Source: Alitta virens (taxonomy: Eukaryota > Annelida > Polychaeta > Phyllodocida > Nereididae). From it: 64,000 nucleotides of DNA. The stretch is taken from NCBI GenBank assembly GCA_932294295.1, contig OW028579.1, forward strand, positions 34,731,250-34,795,249, written 5' to 3'. Below the pieces are notes generated by a model, which worked only from the letters and a program-made list of their open reading frames with translations, was not told the DNA's origin and did no database searches. Both the position numbers and the translations under genes were made by a program. Positions 12,190 through 22,817 of the stretch are shown piece by piece; positions within the stretch are counted from its first letter, which is position 1, and each line of letters starts with the position of its first letter.

Positions 12190-14340
12190 AAACCATATCT
12201 TGGTGTCTGATGAAGATAAAAATAAAATTACTCATTGTGATATTATACCAGTTGGCTTCAGTGAACATTCTCTTATTATTGTACAAGACAAGTAACTCGT
12301 GATTTTATAAGATCGCACATTGTTCAATGAAAAATACTCAAAAGAAGTTTTAGTACAAAAGCTTCAGGAAACTAACTGGGAAAGCGTATTTACATGTAAT
12401 GATGTAAATACAGCATGGAGTAGATTTTAAATGTTGTTAACTTCTATAATAGATAAAATAGCTCCTAAGAAACAATTTAGAGCTAAAGCACGAAGTGAAC
12501 CATGGTTAACATGAAATCATTGAATACATCCATGAGAGAGACAAATGTTTAAAAAAAATTAACAGAACTAAAGACATTGAATATCGGACAAAAAATTTTA
12601 TTTTGAGAAATAAATTACAATGTATGGTCAAGAAACAAGGTGTGATTATATTCTTAAACAGGTAGAATAAAAAACAGAAATAACAGCAAAAAGATGTGGG
12701 ACAGCCTTCAGCTGCTAGGTTATAAGCAAAAAGCAAGGTAAAAAAACAAATTGTATTGAATGTCAATGATACCCTATGCTGTGATAAAGTTACCATTTGC
12801 AGAAAACATAAATGATTTCTTTGTGAATGTTGCTAACAATTTGGTAAAGAATTTGCCAACTTAAATGATGTTTACAGTGCTTTTCAACAACTGTAAACAA
12901 TTCTATCAAAAACTTGGAGTTACTCCTGGCATGCTTGTTTTGCAGGAAATGAACAGTAATTTTGCGTTAAAATATCTCAAAGAAATGAAACCAAATAAGA
13001 GCACAGGGCTGGACGACATAATTCCTAGGTTTCTAAATGATGGTGCAGAGCAGCTATCAGAGGTAATTACTTACCTCATAAATTTATCAATTAAAAGAAA
13101 AACTGTTCCTGACTGTACATAGCATGCCAAGATAACACCACTCCACAAAAAAAAAGTAAGCTTGAAATTGGAAACTATCAACCTGTGAGTGTGTTGACAT
13201 CTATCTCCAAAATTCTAGAATGAGCAGTCTTGGTACAAGTAGAATCTTTCTGCGAGGAAAATTGTATTCTCTATGAACTCCAATCAGGCTTTAGAAGCAA
13301 ATACTCCACTGATACTTGTCTAATCTATTTGATTATTAGACTACTCATGTTAGGTAGGTAGGTAGGTAGGTAGTGTTATTGTTTAACGCCTCATCAGCAC
13401 CTGAGTGGGCTATGTAGAGCCTCTCTTGGGTAAGATTGATTATCTATACTTGGTAGTAGAAACCAGAAGCATGTAAAAAATCAATAAGTGTCTGCGTTGG
13501 ATAGCTGGAGCAGCTTGTGCAGTGCGCACTGTCCTGTTTTAGCCACTGGGGATAGACGACTTCACCCCAAGTGTTTCCACCCTCGCCACGTGGAGGCCCA
13601 GGACCTTCAAGGGCGACTACTCATGTTATGTTAGATGTTCAGAAGGCATTTGATAGTGTTAACCACAGAATGCTTTGTGAAAAGATAAGACTTGCTGGTA
13701 TTGATGATACCTGGTTCAGGTCTTATATACAAGGTCGAAAGTAAGTTGTTTATGTTAATGACTACTTGTCAACAGAAAAGCCAATTGTTTGTGGTGTGCC
13801 CCAAGGGAGCATATTGGGTCCTTGGTGTTATCTGATGTTTTGCAATGAAATGGCAACTTGTGTATCATGCAAATTGATCCTGGTCATCGTGACCTTAATG
13901 CAGTTACAAGTGTACTAAGCAAAGAAGTAGCTAACTGTCATCATTGGCTAACAAATAACAAATTATCTATGCATATGGGCAAAACTGAAACCATCATTTT
14001 ATGCTTCAAACGTAAAAAACACTGAAATATATGGGAATAAAGTAAAAAAATTAAATCAGAAAATACCATACATTCTTTTAAAAGGGAAATTAAAAGGTTT
14101 TTGCTGCACAATGAAAGTCCACCTTTTTTATAAAAACTAATTTAATCGAGGTTGATTATAAATTCCAATTCTTAAAACTTCAATAGTTTATCAGTTTAGC
14201 ATCCCGTTCCCATGACTTACAGAACATCTTGACAGATTTCTGCACTTTGCTTTGTAAACTTAAGTTTGTGTACTTGCGAGGCACAAGTCGCCACTGGCTT
14301 CCAGCCTGCTATCTCACTTGTAATATATATATTTTTTCTA
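12190..14340 (+). mobile_element. CR1/L2/Rex-like LINE fragment, copy A
   Basis: A decayed non-LTR retrotransposon. The endonuclease C-terminal end is visible near 12205-12290 ('IIPVGFSEHSLII', matching the family's SDHS site). Reverse-transcriptase pieces follow: 'MKPNKSTGLDDIIPRFL' (about 12960-13120), 'LQSGFRSKYSTD' (13280-13320), 'LDVQKAFDSVNHRML' (motif A, 13628-13680), 'VCGVPQGSILGP' (13785-13820), and the downstream 'HHWLTNNKLSMHMGKTE' (13940-13990). The catalytic YADD region between these is missing. Many stops are present. A SINE-like insert at 13353-13614 splits it. The tail contains TAATATATATA runs near 14330. Confidence 0.8.
13353..13614 (-). mobile_element. SINE-like insertion in the LINE, copy A only
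   Basis: A 262-bp segment flanked by a 14-bp target duplication GACTACTCATGTTA (13339-13352 and 13615-13628). Copy B has the empty site with one copy. On the minus strand it ends in a (TACC)n tail, preceded by GATGAGGCGTTAAACAATAACA. An A-box-like TGGCGAGGGTGG is present near the minus-strand start, but no convincing B box. Length, tail and long target duplication fit a LINE-mobilised SINE. Confidence 0.7.
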
Positions 14341-14526
14341 CCTGTAATATATATAATTAAAGGGGGATGTTACAGCAGTGTTTAAGGAGAGGGCCAAATG
14401 GTCCATTGTGAAAGAGCCCAACTTTTTTTTAAATTGAATCCTATGGTAAATTTTTCACCCAGAAAGTCACTTTAATGTTTTGAGGGTGTGATATTATGTT
14501 ATGGATTATGAATCATATTCTCTTAC

Positions 14527-14659
14527 CATGGGCATAGTTCCTTCCATAGAGCACAGCCAAAATGATTCCAGCAGCAGAAGCCATTACTACAATCCATGCA
14601 CTATATATAGCTCGATGTTTGATGTAGCAGTTGTGTTTCTTGACAGCACTGTGTGGGGC
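14527..14659 (-). CDS. Candidate exon of a multi-span membrane protein, copy A
   Basis: A 133-bp minus-strand segment flanked by a TTTTAG acceptor and a CATG|GTAAGA donor, open in one frame for 44 codons. It encodes a basic lead 'AVKKHNCYIKHR' and a membrane segment with 'IYSAWIVVMASAAGIILAVL', followed by 'YGRNYAHG'. The 'AW...LYG...G' pattern resembles a transmembrane segment of polycystin-1-like proteins. I could not find the next expected exon, so it may be a gene fragment caught in the duplication. Confidence 0.35.
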
Positions 14660-14796
14660 CTAAAACTGATGGAGAAAATTACACTTTTTAAAACAATGAA
14701 GTGACATGCGGTGAACCACACATGTTTCAAACCTCATTCCCTCTGGGAAAAGCATAATGATTCTGTTGACAATGAAAACTCATAATGTCAATTGCG

Positions 14797-15040
14797 TAAC
14801 AGGCTCTATAGGCCAAGTGGCAATTGTTTCACTTCACACTATATAAACACTCAAGAAATAATGCTTTTCCAAATTTTGTCAAACATAGCCAAAATATGTC
14901 AGTGTGGCTATCACAAGGCACCACTAGGCCATATAGAGTGTTACTGTATAACATTTCATTAGGGTAAGTGCAGTAGTGTTAGAGTTCAGCTCTAGAAACG
15001 AAAGTGTGAGTTAGAGTTCTGCTCTGGAAATGAAAGTGTC
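14797..15040 (+). repeat. Dispersed ~250-bp repeat with TATA motif, copy A2
   Basis: Diverged paralogue of 4693-4942, beginning TAACAGGCTCTATAGGCCAA and ending AAAGTGTCAC. It lies near the candidate minus-strand membrane-protein exon. The copy B equivalent starts near 46475 and ends near 46718. Confidence 0.7.
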
Positions 15041-16653
15041 ACCAGATGGCCTACCAGGGTATGCTCCCCCTACCAGACTTTTGCCGCAACTTCTGAGGAT
15101 CTTACTATTATTCTGTACCTTTTAATTGTCCATGTGACACACCTTATACAGAGTGAATTGATGCTCACAAGATGTTTATATTGTGGCAAGTAATGTTCCT
15201 AAAATTACAAAATTATACAATTTTGTTGATTCACTTCCAGGGCTGGGGTCTGTATGTGTATGATGATGAAAAGTTGGAATTGTAAGTAATGTTTTTTTCT
15301 TTGGTCAACTTTTTGAAATATCGTATATTGTTCCAATGCTTCCAATACCGAAAATCAGGGGAAGCTCTACAATGCTCCCCCATTGAAATTGCTATACAAT
15401 TCTTTTTTTTTTTTTTTTTACTCTACAACATTTTGATTTTTAAAGATATAGCCTTAGAAATGTTGATCCTAGGCTCAGGTAGTCCGAAGTGAACCCAGTT
15501 CAGGTGAAGTGTCCATAGATAAATTGAGCTATTGATACTGTAGATACAGTAGCAAAAGCAGTTTGGCTACTGGCATGTTATTGAAATTGCTGCAGGCCTA
15601 AAAACAATATTGACTATGACACTGTGGATGAAAGGCACCAACTGCTGAAGGGACCATCATAAATTTGACAGAGGGGGAGGGTAGCTTGACCAGGGCCAAC
15701 CTTTCATGGTGCAGGTTCCAGCATTCCTCAACCTGGAGTTAATTCCCTGGGCAAATCTCTGGTGAAGGGGCTAACTTCCTTTCTTGGGTTAACTTTACAG
15801 GTAAAGGTGCCAAGCTCCCGTGGGCTGGTGCTTCATGGAAAAGAACCAGTCTTTCTGGTTTTTAGTTTGGGGCCAAACTTGTCCAAACTTGTCCATAAAA
15901 GGGCCAGCTAACCTTCCAGGTTTGGGGCCATATGTCCAGGTGAATTGCTTGCCAACCCATGGCCCTGCCACCAAATGATGGCCCTTCACCGGAGTTTGCC
16001 TTCCGTTTTTTTATGCAGTGCCTATATCCAAAATTGTATGTCTATGAGTTTCAGAATGCCCAAATCAAATTGGACTGAAGGGTGCAATATTCTTTAAATA
16101 CTTTTTAGTCAAATGCAAAAATATAGAGTAAAATTTATCATACCATAGAATAAATTAAAGATATTTAATATTCATGTTAAATATTTGAATAAATCTATAA
16201 TTTTGCAGTTACTTGCAATTTAAACTTTTGCGCTAAGCTGATCCTGCATGGCCAGCTGATCCAGAAATGTTCAGAGCTTGCAGGGATCCATGCTTTTGGG
16301 TATGTTGCTCCAACTTTTGTGTGGTCTTTCGAAATTGTGAGAAAATGCTTCACTTACAGTTACTTTCATAAATACGGTTGACTCTACCTGTCTGTAGTGA
16401 ACTGTACCCGGCTGTGATCTAAAGATGCTAAAGCCAGCTGCTTCTGTCCACTTCTATAGCTAATAATTGGCTTACATCTACTACCAGATAAATATAAACC
16501 TTGGTGGTAAATGTCAGAAATTAATCTAATATTTCATAAATATGTACTTTTTGATCCGGTTTTGAGTAGCCAGCTATGACAGCTTTGTCTAGGTTCAATT
16601 TGATGGGCGTTTTTAATATATAAATGAAACTAATGTAGATTCTGTACCCGATG
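15041..16653. other. Region without a recognised gene, copy A
   Basis: A 41-bp segment at 15241-15281 is flanked by TTCCAG and GTAAGT and could be a micro-exon on the plus strand, but coding sense is unclear. A poly-T tract at about 15402-15419 is shortened and interrupted in B. The remainder is non-coding by eye. Equivalent in B: 46719-48334. Confidence 0.45.
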
Positions 16654-16862
16654 CAGTGACACCTATATTCTCCACTAGATGACAGAACACTTCTACTCTC
16701 CAGTAGAAATAACAGCTAGGCCTATATTCTCTAGCAAATGCAATCACACCTATATTCTCCAGTAGATAAAATAACACCTACATTCTGCAGTAGATGCGAC
16801 AAAACATAGATTCTTTGGTAGATGCATAACACCTATATTCTCCAGTAGATGCAATAACACAA
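16654..16862. repeat. ~29-bp minisatellite, copy A
   Basis: About seven diverged repeats of a unit like GATGCAATAACACCTATATT followed by CTCCAGTA. Unit length varies by 1-3 bp. Equivalent in B at about 48334-48540. Confidence 0.75.
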
Positions 16863-16998
16863 GTTTGATACAATGTATGAAAATTTTAAACTTTTTAAAG
16901 TATTTCTTTATTTTTGACCAGTCTGACAAGTATTTGACCAACGGTCCATCACATTATTCCCACCAGCTGGCAATATCGTGATACAACAATGATCACCG

Positions 16999-18684
16999 TG
17001 TAAAAGTCCATGTCATTAAAGACTCCAATATAATGACATTTCAGTCTAGACTTTCAACTGAGTCTCATCTCAGCTTGAAGCAAGTCAAGTTCTCCCAGTT
17101 CCAAAGTGGGTAGAGTCCAAAGTGCAGTAAGCACAATATATGCAGAGTCCAAAGTGTACAAGTAATAACACAAGAGTAGTTTTGCTTCCTCAGCTGGCAA
17201 GATGAAACTCTGATATTTTTATTGTGCACAGGGTATATGTATGAAAGGTACAATTCATGCAGTTTCCCCCCAGCAGGGCTGAGAGGGAATTATCAACCAA
17301 TCACAATACAGTAAACTCCACTGCTGCTGACCATTTGCTCAATTATCATTCACATTGTGTGGGGTGATACCACCCCCAAACAGGGTTGCTACCAGCATCT
17401 TTGGCTGAGATCTGGCAGGGATTAGTGAAGCTAAGACAATGGAGCAAAAGTGGACCCCCTGCAGTGCTCTGCATTGTGCTGAGGCTATTTATAGCTCAAG
17501 TCACAATGGGCTATTGTACTGAGTGTCAACTTTGGCTTGGTCAGCAGTTTTGGAGGGAAAGTTTTGGAGGGAAAGTTAATTAGCTCCTCCCACAATTTAG
17601 GACTCAACAGTGAGGCATCCTAACAGGGAAATGCACTCACACAATACTGACAATAAATCAATATTATCAACTAGTGACTCAATCAATTAATTAATAATAC
17701 AGTCAATCAATTGATAATGTAATCAATACTAATAATATAATCAATGTTAATGATATAATCAACATTCCTTGCAGCAGGCTAAATAAGCATAAGGCTAAAC
17801 ATGAGTAATGAGAAACTAACTGACACATGTGAGCAGAGCAGTGACTAGCACATGGAAATGATGGGAACACATAACAACTGCATTTAGGTCACACATGAGC
17901 AGAGGCCTGCATAGGGCAGGTGTAATGAAGAGCAAACAATATATTAAGCAATTGCTAGAGCAACAAAAACGCTCAAGGCAAGTGTAATGCAGAGTGCACA
18001 CAATCAATGCACCTGTCATATAACTCTAACTGACATATATCCTTTGCCTAGGGCAAGTGTAATGAGGAGCATACAATCAATGCACCTGTCATATAACTCT
18101 AACTGACATATATCTTGCCTAATACAATCAATGCACCTGTCATATAACTCTAACTGACATATATCTTTTGCCTAGGGCAAGTGTAATGAGGAGCATACAA
18201 TCAATGCACCTGTCATACAACTCTAACTGACATGCATGTACATCCTTTGCCTAGGGCAAGTGTAACGAGTAGTGTACAATCAATGCACCTGTCATACAAC
18301 TCTAACTGACATCCTTTGCCTAGGGCAAGTGTAATGAGGAGTGTACAATAATGCACCTGTCATATAACTCTAACTGACATATATCTTGCCTAATACAATC
18401 AATGCACCTGTCATATAACTCTAACTGACATATATCTTTTGCCTAGGGCAAGTGTAATGAGGAGCATACAATCAATGCACCTGTCATACAACTCTAACTG
18501 ACATGCATGTACATCCTTTGCCTAGGGCAAGTGTAACGAGGAGTGTACAATCAATGCACCTGTCATACAACTCTAACTGACATCCTTTGCCTAGGGCAAG
18601 TGTAATGAGGAGTGTACAATAATGCACCTGTCATATAATTCTAACTGACATATAATAAGTGGTTGCCAGGGGCTGCACTTTACA
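16999..18684 (-). repeat. 3' LTR (left on + strand)
   Basis: 1686 bp, TGTAAAAGTCC...CTTTACA on the plus strand. Longer than its partner because the internal ~60-85-bp tandem array has more units (about 18000-18650). Confidence 0.9.
17975..18655. repeat. Tandem array inside the left LTR
   Basis: Repeats of CAATGCACCTGTCATA(T/C)AAC and TCTAACTGACAT, alternating with GCCTAGGGCAAGTGTAA(T/C)GAG. Units vary in length, and a larger block appears duplicated (18121-18354 against 18364-18640). Confidence 0.8.
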
Positions 18685-18700
18685 TCACTCCCCCCCCCTT
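18685..18700 (-). promoter_or_regulatory. Polypurine tract of the LTR element
   Basis: Minus-strand AAGGGGGGGGGAGTGA immediately precedes the 3' LTR (TGTAAAGTGC...). This placement fixes the orientation of the element. Confidence 0.75.
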
Positions 18701-18775
18701 ATTCTAGCTCATTGATGGCAATCAGCAAGGAGCGTGCTTGGGGATGATCAAGGAGTTATCAGCCTGGCAATATAA

Positions 18776-18888
18776 ACAATTCTGACATGCTAAACAGTTC
18801 TGACATGCTAGACAATTCTGACATGCTAAGTAATTCTGACATGTCTAAACAATTCTGACATGCTAGATAATTCTGACATGCTAAACAA
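18776..18888. repeat. ~18-bp tandem repeat near the polypurine end of the LTR element
   Basis: Six to seven units of CAATTCTGACATGCTAAA with variants (AGTTC, TAGAC, TAAGT). Confidence 0.75.
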
Positions 18889-19267
18889 TCTCAGTGAAAT
18901 CAATATATGAAGCACAGTGAGTAAAAAGAAAAATGGCTACAACAGTGCTACAAGGATAAAACAAATGGTGATAAGCCTGAGGAAACAAAGGGTATTTCTC
19001 ATTTTATCTAAGCTAAGTACAGTTCTACATTGTGGGGATCTCATGACTACATGTCGTCCTGACCATGTCTCCCCTTGAGGTAAAGTTCAAGGTATCCAGC
19101 AGTGCGATGCATGCGTGTGTGCATGACATGCCAGTGTCAGTTTACTTGGTTGTAGTCTGGGCTCAGCTCAGCATGCTGTCGCCGTCGTGCCATGAGACTA
19201 TTTCCTATATCCTTGCTAGGCTGCCCAAGCGGCAATGCCCAAGGCTAGTCAGTTCCAGGAGACACTG
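18889..19267. other. Unique internal sequence of the LTR element, left part
   Basis: No gag, protease, RT or integrase motif seen in any frame. Confidence 0.6.
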
Positions 19268-21032
19268 AATTCCTTTGGCCAGTGAATTCGAGTCGGCGGT
19301 GAACTCCAGGAGTTTAGTGAACTCTACTATACAGCGAATTCCAGGAGTCAGTGAACTCTACTATACAGCGAATTCCAGGAGTCAGTGAACTCTACTATAC
19401 AGTGAATTCCAGGAGGCAGTGAACTCTACTATACAGTGAATTCCAGGAGGCAGTGAATTCCAGTAAACAGGAAATTCCAGGAGACAGTCAATTCCAGGAG
19501 ACAGTCAGTTCCAGGAGACTGTAATTCCAGTAGACAGCAAATTCCAGTAGACAGCTAATTCCAGTAGACAGTAAATTCCAGTGGTCAGTGAATTCCGTAT
19601 AGTGAATTCCATCAGCCAGTGAATTCTAGTAGACAGTGAATTCCAGTAGACAGTGAATTCCAGTAGCCAGTGAATTCCAGTGGTCAGTGAATTCCGTATA
19701 GTGAATTCCAGTAGACAGTGAATTCCAGGTGATAGTGAATTCTAGCAAATAGTGAATTTCAGTAGACATCAAATTTCAGTAGCCAGTGAATTCTAGTAGA
19801 CAGTGCATTCCAGTGGTCAGTGCATTCCGTGTAGTGAATTCCATCAGCCAGTGAATTCTAGTAGACAGTGAATTCCAGTGGACAGTGAATTCCGTATAGT
19901 GAATTCCATCAGCCAGTGAATTCTAGTAGACAGTGAATTCCAGTGGACAGTGAATTCCGTGTAGTGAATTCCATCAGCCAGTGAATTCTAGTAGACAGTG
20001 AATTCCAGTGGACAGTGAATTCCGCATAGTGAATTCCATCAGCCAGTGAATTCTAGTAGACAGTGAATTCCAGTGGACAGTGAATTCCGTGTAGTAAATT
20101 CCATCAGCCAGTGAATTCTAGTAGACAGTGAATTCCAGTGGACAGTGAATTCCGTAGACAGTGAATTCCAGTGGACAGTGAATTACGTATACAGTGAATT
20201 CCAGTGGTCAGTGAATTCCGTATAGTGAATTCTATTAGCCAGTGAATTCTAGTAGACAGTGAATTCCAGTGGACAGTGAATTCTGTGCAGTGAATTCCAT
20301 CAGCCAGTGAATTCTAGTAGACAGTGAATTCCAGTGGTCAGTGAATTCCGTATAGTGAATTCCATCAGCCAGTGAATTTTAGTAGACAGTAAATTCCAGT
20401 GGTCAGTGAATTCCATATAGTGAATTCCATCAGCCAGTGAATTCTAGTAGACAGTGAATTACAGTGGACAGTGAATTCCGTGTAGTGAATTCCATCAGCC
20501 AGTAAATTCTAGTAGACAGTGAATTCCAGTGGTCAGTGAATTCCGTATAGTGAATTCCATCAGCCAGTGAATTCTAGTAGACAGTGAATTCCAGTGGACA
20601 GTGAATTCCGTGAAGTGAATTCCATCAGCCAGTGAATTCTAGTAGACAGTGAATTCCAGTGGACAGTGAATTCCGCATAGTGAATTCCATCAGCCAGTGA
20701 ATTCTAGTAGACAGTGAATTCCAGTGGACAGTGAATTCCATGTAGTAAATTCCATCAGCCAGTGAATTCCAGTGGACAGTGAATTCCAGTGGTCAGTGAA
20801 TTCCATCAGCCAGTGAATTCTAGTAGACAGTGAATTCCAGTGGACAGTGAATTCCGTATAGTGAATTCCATCAGCCAGTGAATTCTAGTAGACAGTGAAT
20901 TCCAGTGGACAGTGAATTCCGCATAGTGAATTCCATCAGCCAGTGAATTCTAGTAAATAGTGAATTTCAGTCGACAGTGAATTCCGCATAGTGAATTCCA
21001 TCAGCCAGTGAATTCTAGTAGACAGTGAATTC
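19268..21032. repeat. GAATTC-rich minisatellite inside the LTR element
   Basis: About 1.76 kb of a 17-bp unit CAGTGAATTCCAGTAGA, organised from about 19600 onward into a ~65-bp higher-order unit: three 17-bp units (CCATCAGCCA, CTAGTAGACA and CCAGTGGACA variants after GTGAATT) plus a 14-bp unit (GTGAATTCCGTGTA). Most units contain an EcoRI site. Confidence 0.9.
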
Positions 21033-21377
21033 CTTGATTTTCTTGCCAGAGGCCGGCTGATCCTGGTCGTGTGTGCGGTGAGTGGCTGTCCTGTGCAGAC
21101 GCTTGAAGTCCTTGTTCCTGGGAGGTGCAGCTCTGGTCACTGCAGAGGTCCTGGGGTCAGGAGGGTCACCAGGAGACTGGTGGTCCATCCTGGAGGCTGC
21201 ACACCTTTTAGGGTGATTTAGAGCATAAATGCCTCACTAGCTCATCTGAGCCTCAAGCACATTGTCAATATGTGCTTGGCTGTACTTGCAGTTGCAAGTG
21301 TTGACATCACTTAGCAGTGAAGGGCTTGTCTCTCTCTCCTTCCTGTGGCATAAGTGTGTTGTCTGTCCTGGTCCATG
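21033..21377. other. Unique internal sequence of the LTR element, right part (5' leader on minus strand)
   Basis: Leader-like sequence next to the primer-binding site; no coding potential recognised. Confidence 0.6.
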
Positions 21378-21395
21378 ATCACGTCAGGGTCACCA
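21378..21395 (-). promoter_or_regulatory. Primer-binding site complementary to tRNA-Trp
   Basis: Minus-strand TGGTGACCCTGACGTGAT. The tRNA-Trp-type primer site known from avian sarcoma/leukosis viruses is the same except C for T at position 11. It sits one base from the LTR end, as expected. Confidence 0.8.
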
Positions 21396-21396
21396 A

Positions 21397-22813
21397 TGTA
21401 AAAGTCCATCCATCAAAAGACTCCAATATAATGACATTTCAGTCTAGACTTTCAACTGAGTCTCATCTCAGCTTGAAGCAAGTCAAGTTCTCCCAGTTCC
21501 AAAGTGGGTAGAGTCCAAAGTGCAGTAAGCACAATATATGCAGAGTCCAAAGTGTACAAGTAATAACACAAGAGTAGTTTTGCTTCCTCAGCTGGCAAGA
21601 TGAAACTCTGATATTTTTATTGTGCACAGGGTATATGTATTAAAGGTACAATTCATGCAGTTTCCCCCCAGCAGGGCTGAGAGGGAATTATCAACCAATC
21701 ACAATACAGTAAACTCCACTGCTGCTGACCATTTGCTCAATTATCATTCACATTGTGTGGGGTGATACCTCCCCCAAACAGGGTTGCTACCAGCATCTTT
21801 GGCTGAGATCTGGCAGGGATTAGTGAAGCTAAGACAATGGAGCAAAAGTGGACCCCCTGCAGTGCTCTGCATTGTGCTGAGGCTATTTATAGCTCAAGTC
21901 AAAATGAGCTATTGTACTGAGTGTCAACTTTGGCTTGGTCAGCAGTTTTGGAGGGAAAGTTTTGGAGGGAAAGTTAATTAGCTCCTCCCACAATTTAGGA
22001 CTCAACAGTGAGGCATCCTAACAGGGAAATGCACTCACACAATACTGACAATAAATCAATATTATCAACTAGTGACTCAATCAATTAATTAATAATACAG
22101 TCAATCAATTGATAATGTAATCAATACTAATAATATAATCAATGTTAATGATATAATCAACATTCCTTGCAGCAGGCTAAATAAGCATAAGGCTAAACAT
22201 GAGTAATGAGAAACTAACTGACACATGTGAGCAGAGCAGTGACTAGCACATGGAAATGATGGGAACACATAACAACTGCATTTAGGTCACACATGAGCAG
22301 AGGCCTGCATAGGGCAGGTGTAATGAAGAGCAAACAATATATTAAGCAATTGCTAGAGCAACAAAAACGCTCAAGGCAAGTGTAATGCAGAGTGCACACA
22401 ATCAATGCACCTGTCATATAACTCTAACTGACATATATCCTTTGCCTAGGGCAAGTGTAATGAGGAGCATACAATCAATGCACCTGTCATATAACTCTAA
22501 CTGACATATATCTTTTGCCTAATACAATCAATGCACCTGTCATATAACTCTAACTGACATATATCTTTTGCCTAGGGCAAGTGTAATGAGGAGCATACAA
22601 TCAATGCACCTGTCATACAACTCTAACTGACATGCATGTACATCCTTTGCCTAGGGCAAGTGTAACGAGGAGTGTACAATCAATGCACCTGTCATACAAC
22701 TCTAACTGACATCCTTTGCCTAGGGCAAGTGTAACGAGGAGTGTACAATAATGCACCTGTCATATAATTCTAACTGACATATAATAAGTGGTTGCCAGGG
22801 GCTGCACTTTACA
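21397..22813 (-). repeat. 5' LTR (right on + strand)
   Basis: 1417 bp, same termini. Substitutions against the left LTR include a short difference near 21409-21416 and a few single bases. Confidence 0.9.
22373..22785. repeat. Tandem array inside the right LTR
   Basis: Same unit as in the left LTR but fewer copies, accounting for the 269-bp length difference between the LTRs. Confidence 0.8.
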
Positions 22814-22817
22814 ACCG

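Larger units (their letters stand above)
1..16998. repeat. Tandem segmental duplication, copy A (5'-truncated by window)
   Basis: First of three head-to-tail copies. Base 1 aligns with 26015 in copy B and 51817 in copy C. The offset to B stays exactly 26014 from 1 to about 9585, and only a couple of substitutions were noticed by eye (for example near 1750 and 3804). After that point A diverges from B by small indels and a missing ~500-bp block. The end is set at the LTR-element insertion site, which is a convenient landmark and not a proven duplication breakpoint. A carries a private SINE-like insert at 13353-13614. Confidence 0.95.
16999..22813 (-). mobile_element. Non-autonomous LTR retrotransposon between copies A and B
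   Basis: 5815 bp with two long direct repeats starting TG and ending CA. It is flanked by a 4-bp target duplication ACCG (16995-16998, 22814-22817); the empty site GATCACCGGATTAAAC is present at the B/C boundary. Orientation is minus. An 18-bp primer-binding site (21378-21395) matches the 3' end of animal tRNA-Trp at 17 of 18 positions, one base inside the 5' LTR. A polypurine tract (AAGGGGGGGGGAGTGA on the minus strand, 18685-18700) abuts the 3' LTR. The internal 2.7 kb encodes no gag or pol and is mostly minisatellite. The LTRs are about 99% identical apart from repeat number, so the insertion is young. Confidence 0.9.

Noticed and set aside
19268..21032. CRISPR-like array
   Set aside because: Units are contiguous 17-bp tandem repeats without unique spacers, in animal DNA.
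16999..22813. Reading the LTR element as plus-strand
   Set aside because: The PPT lies at 18685-18700 and the tRNA-Trp-type PBS at 21378-21395, both only functional on the minus strand.
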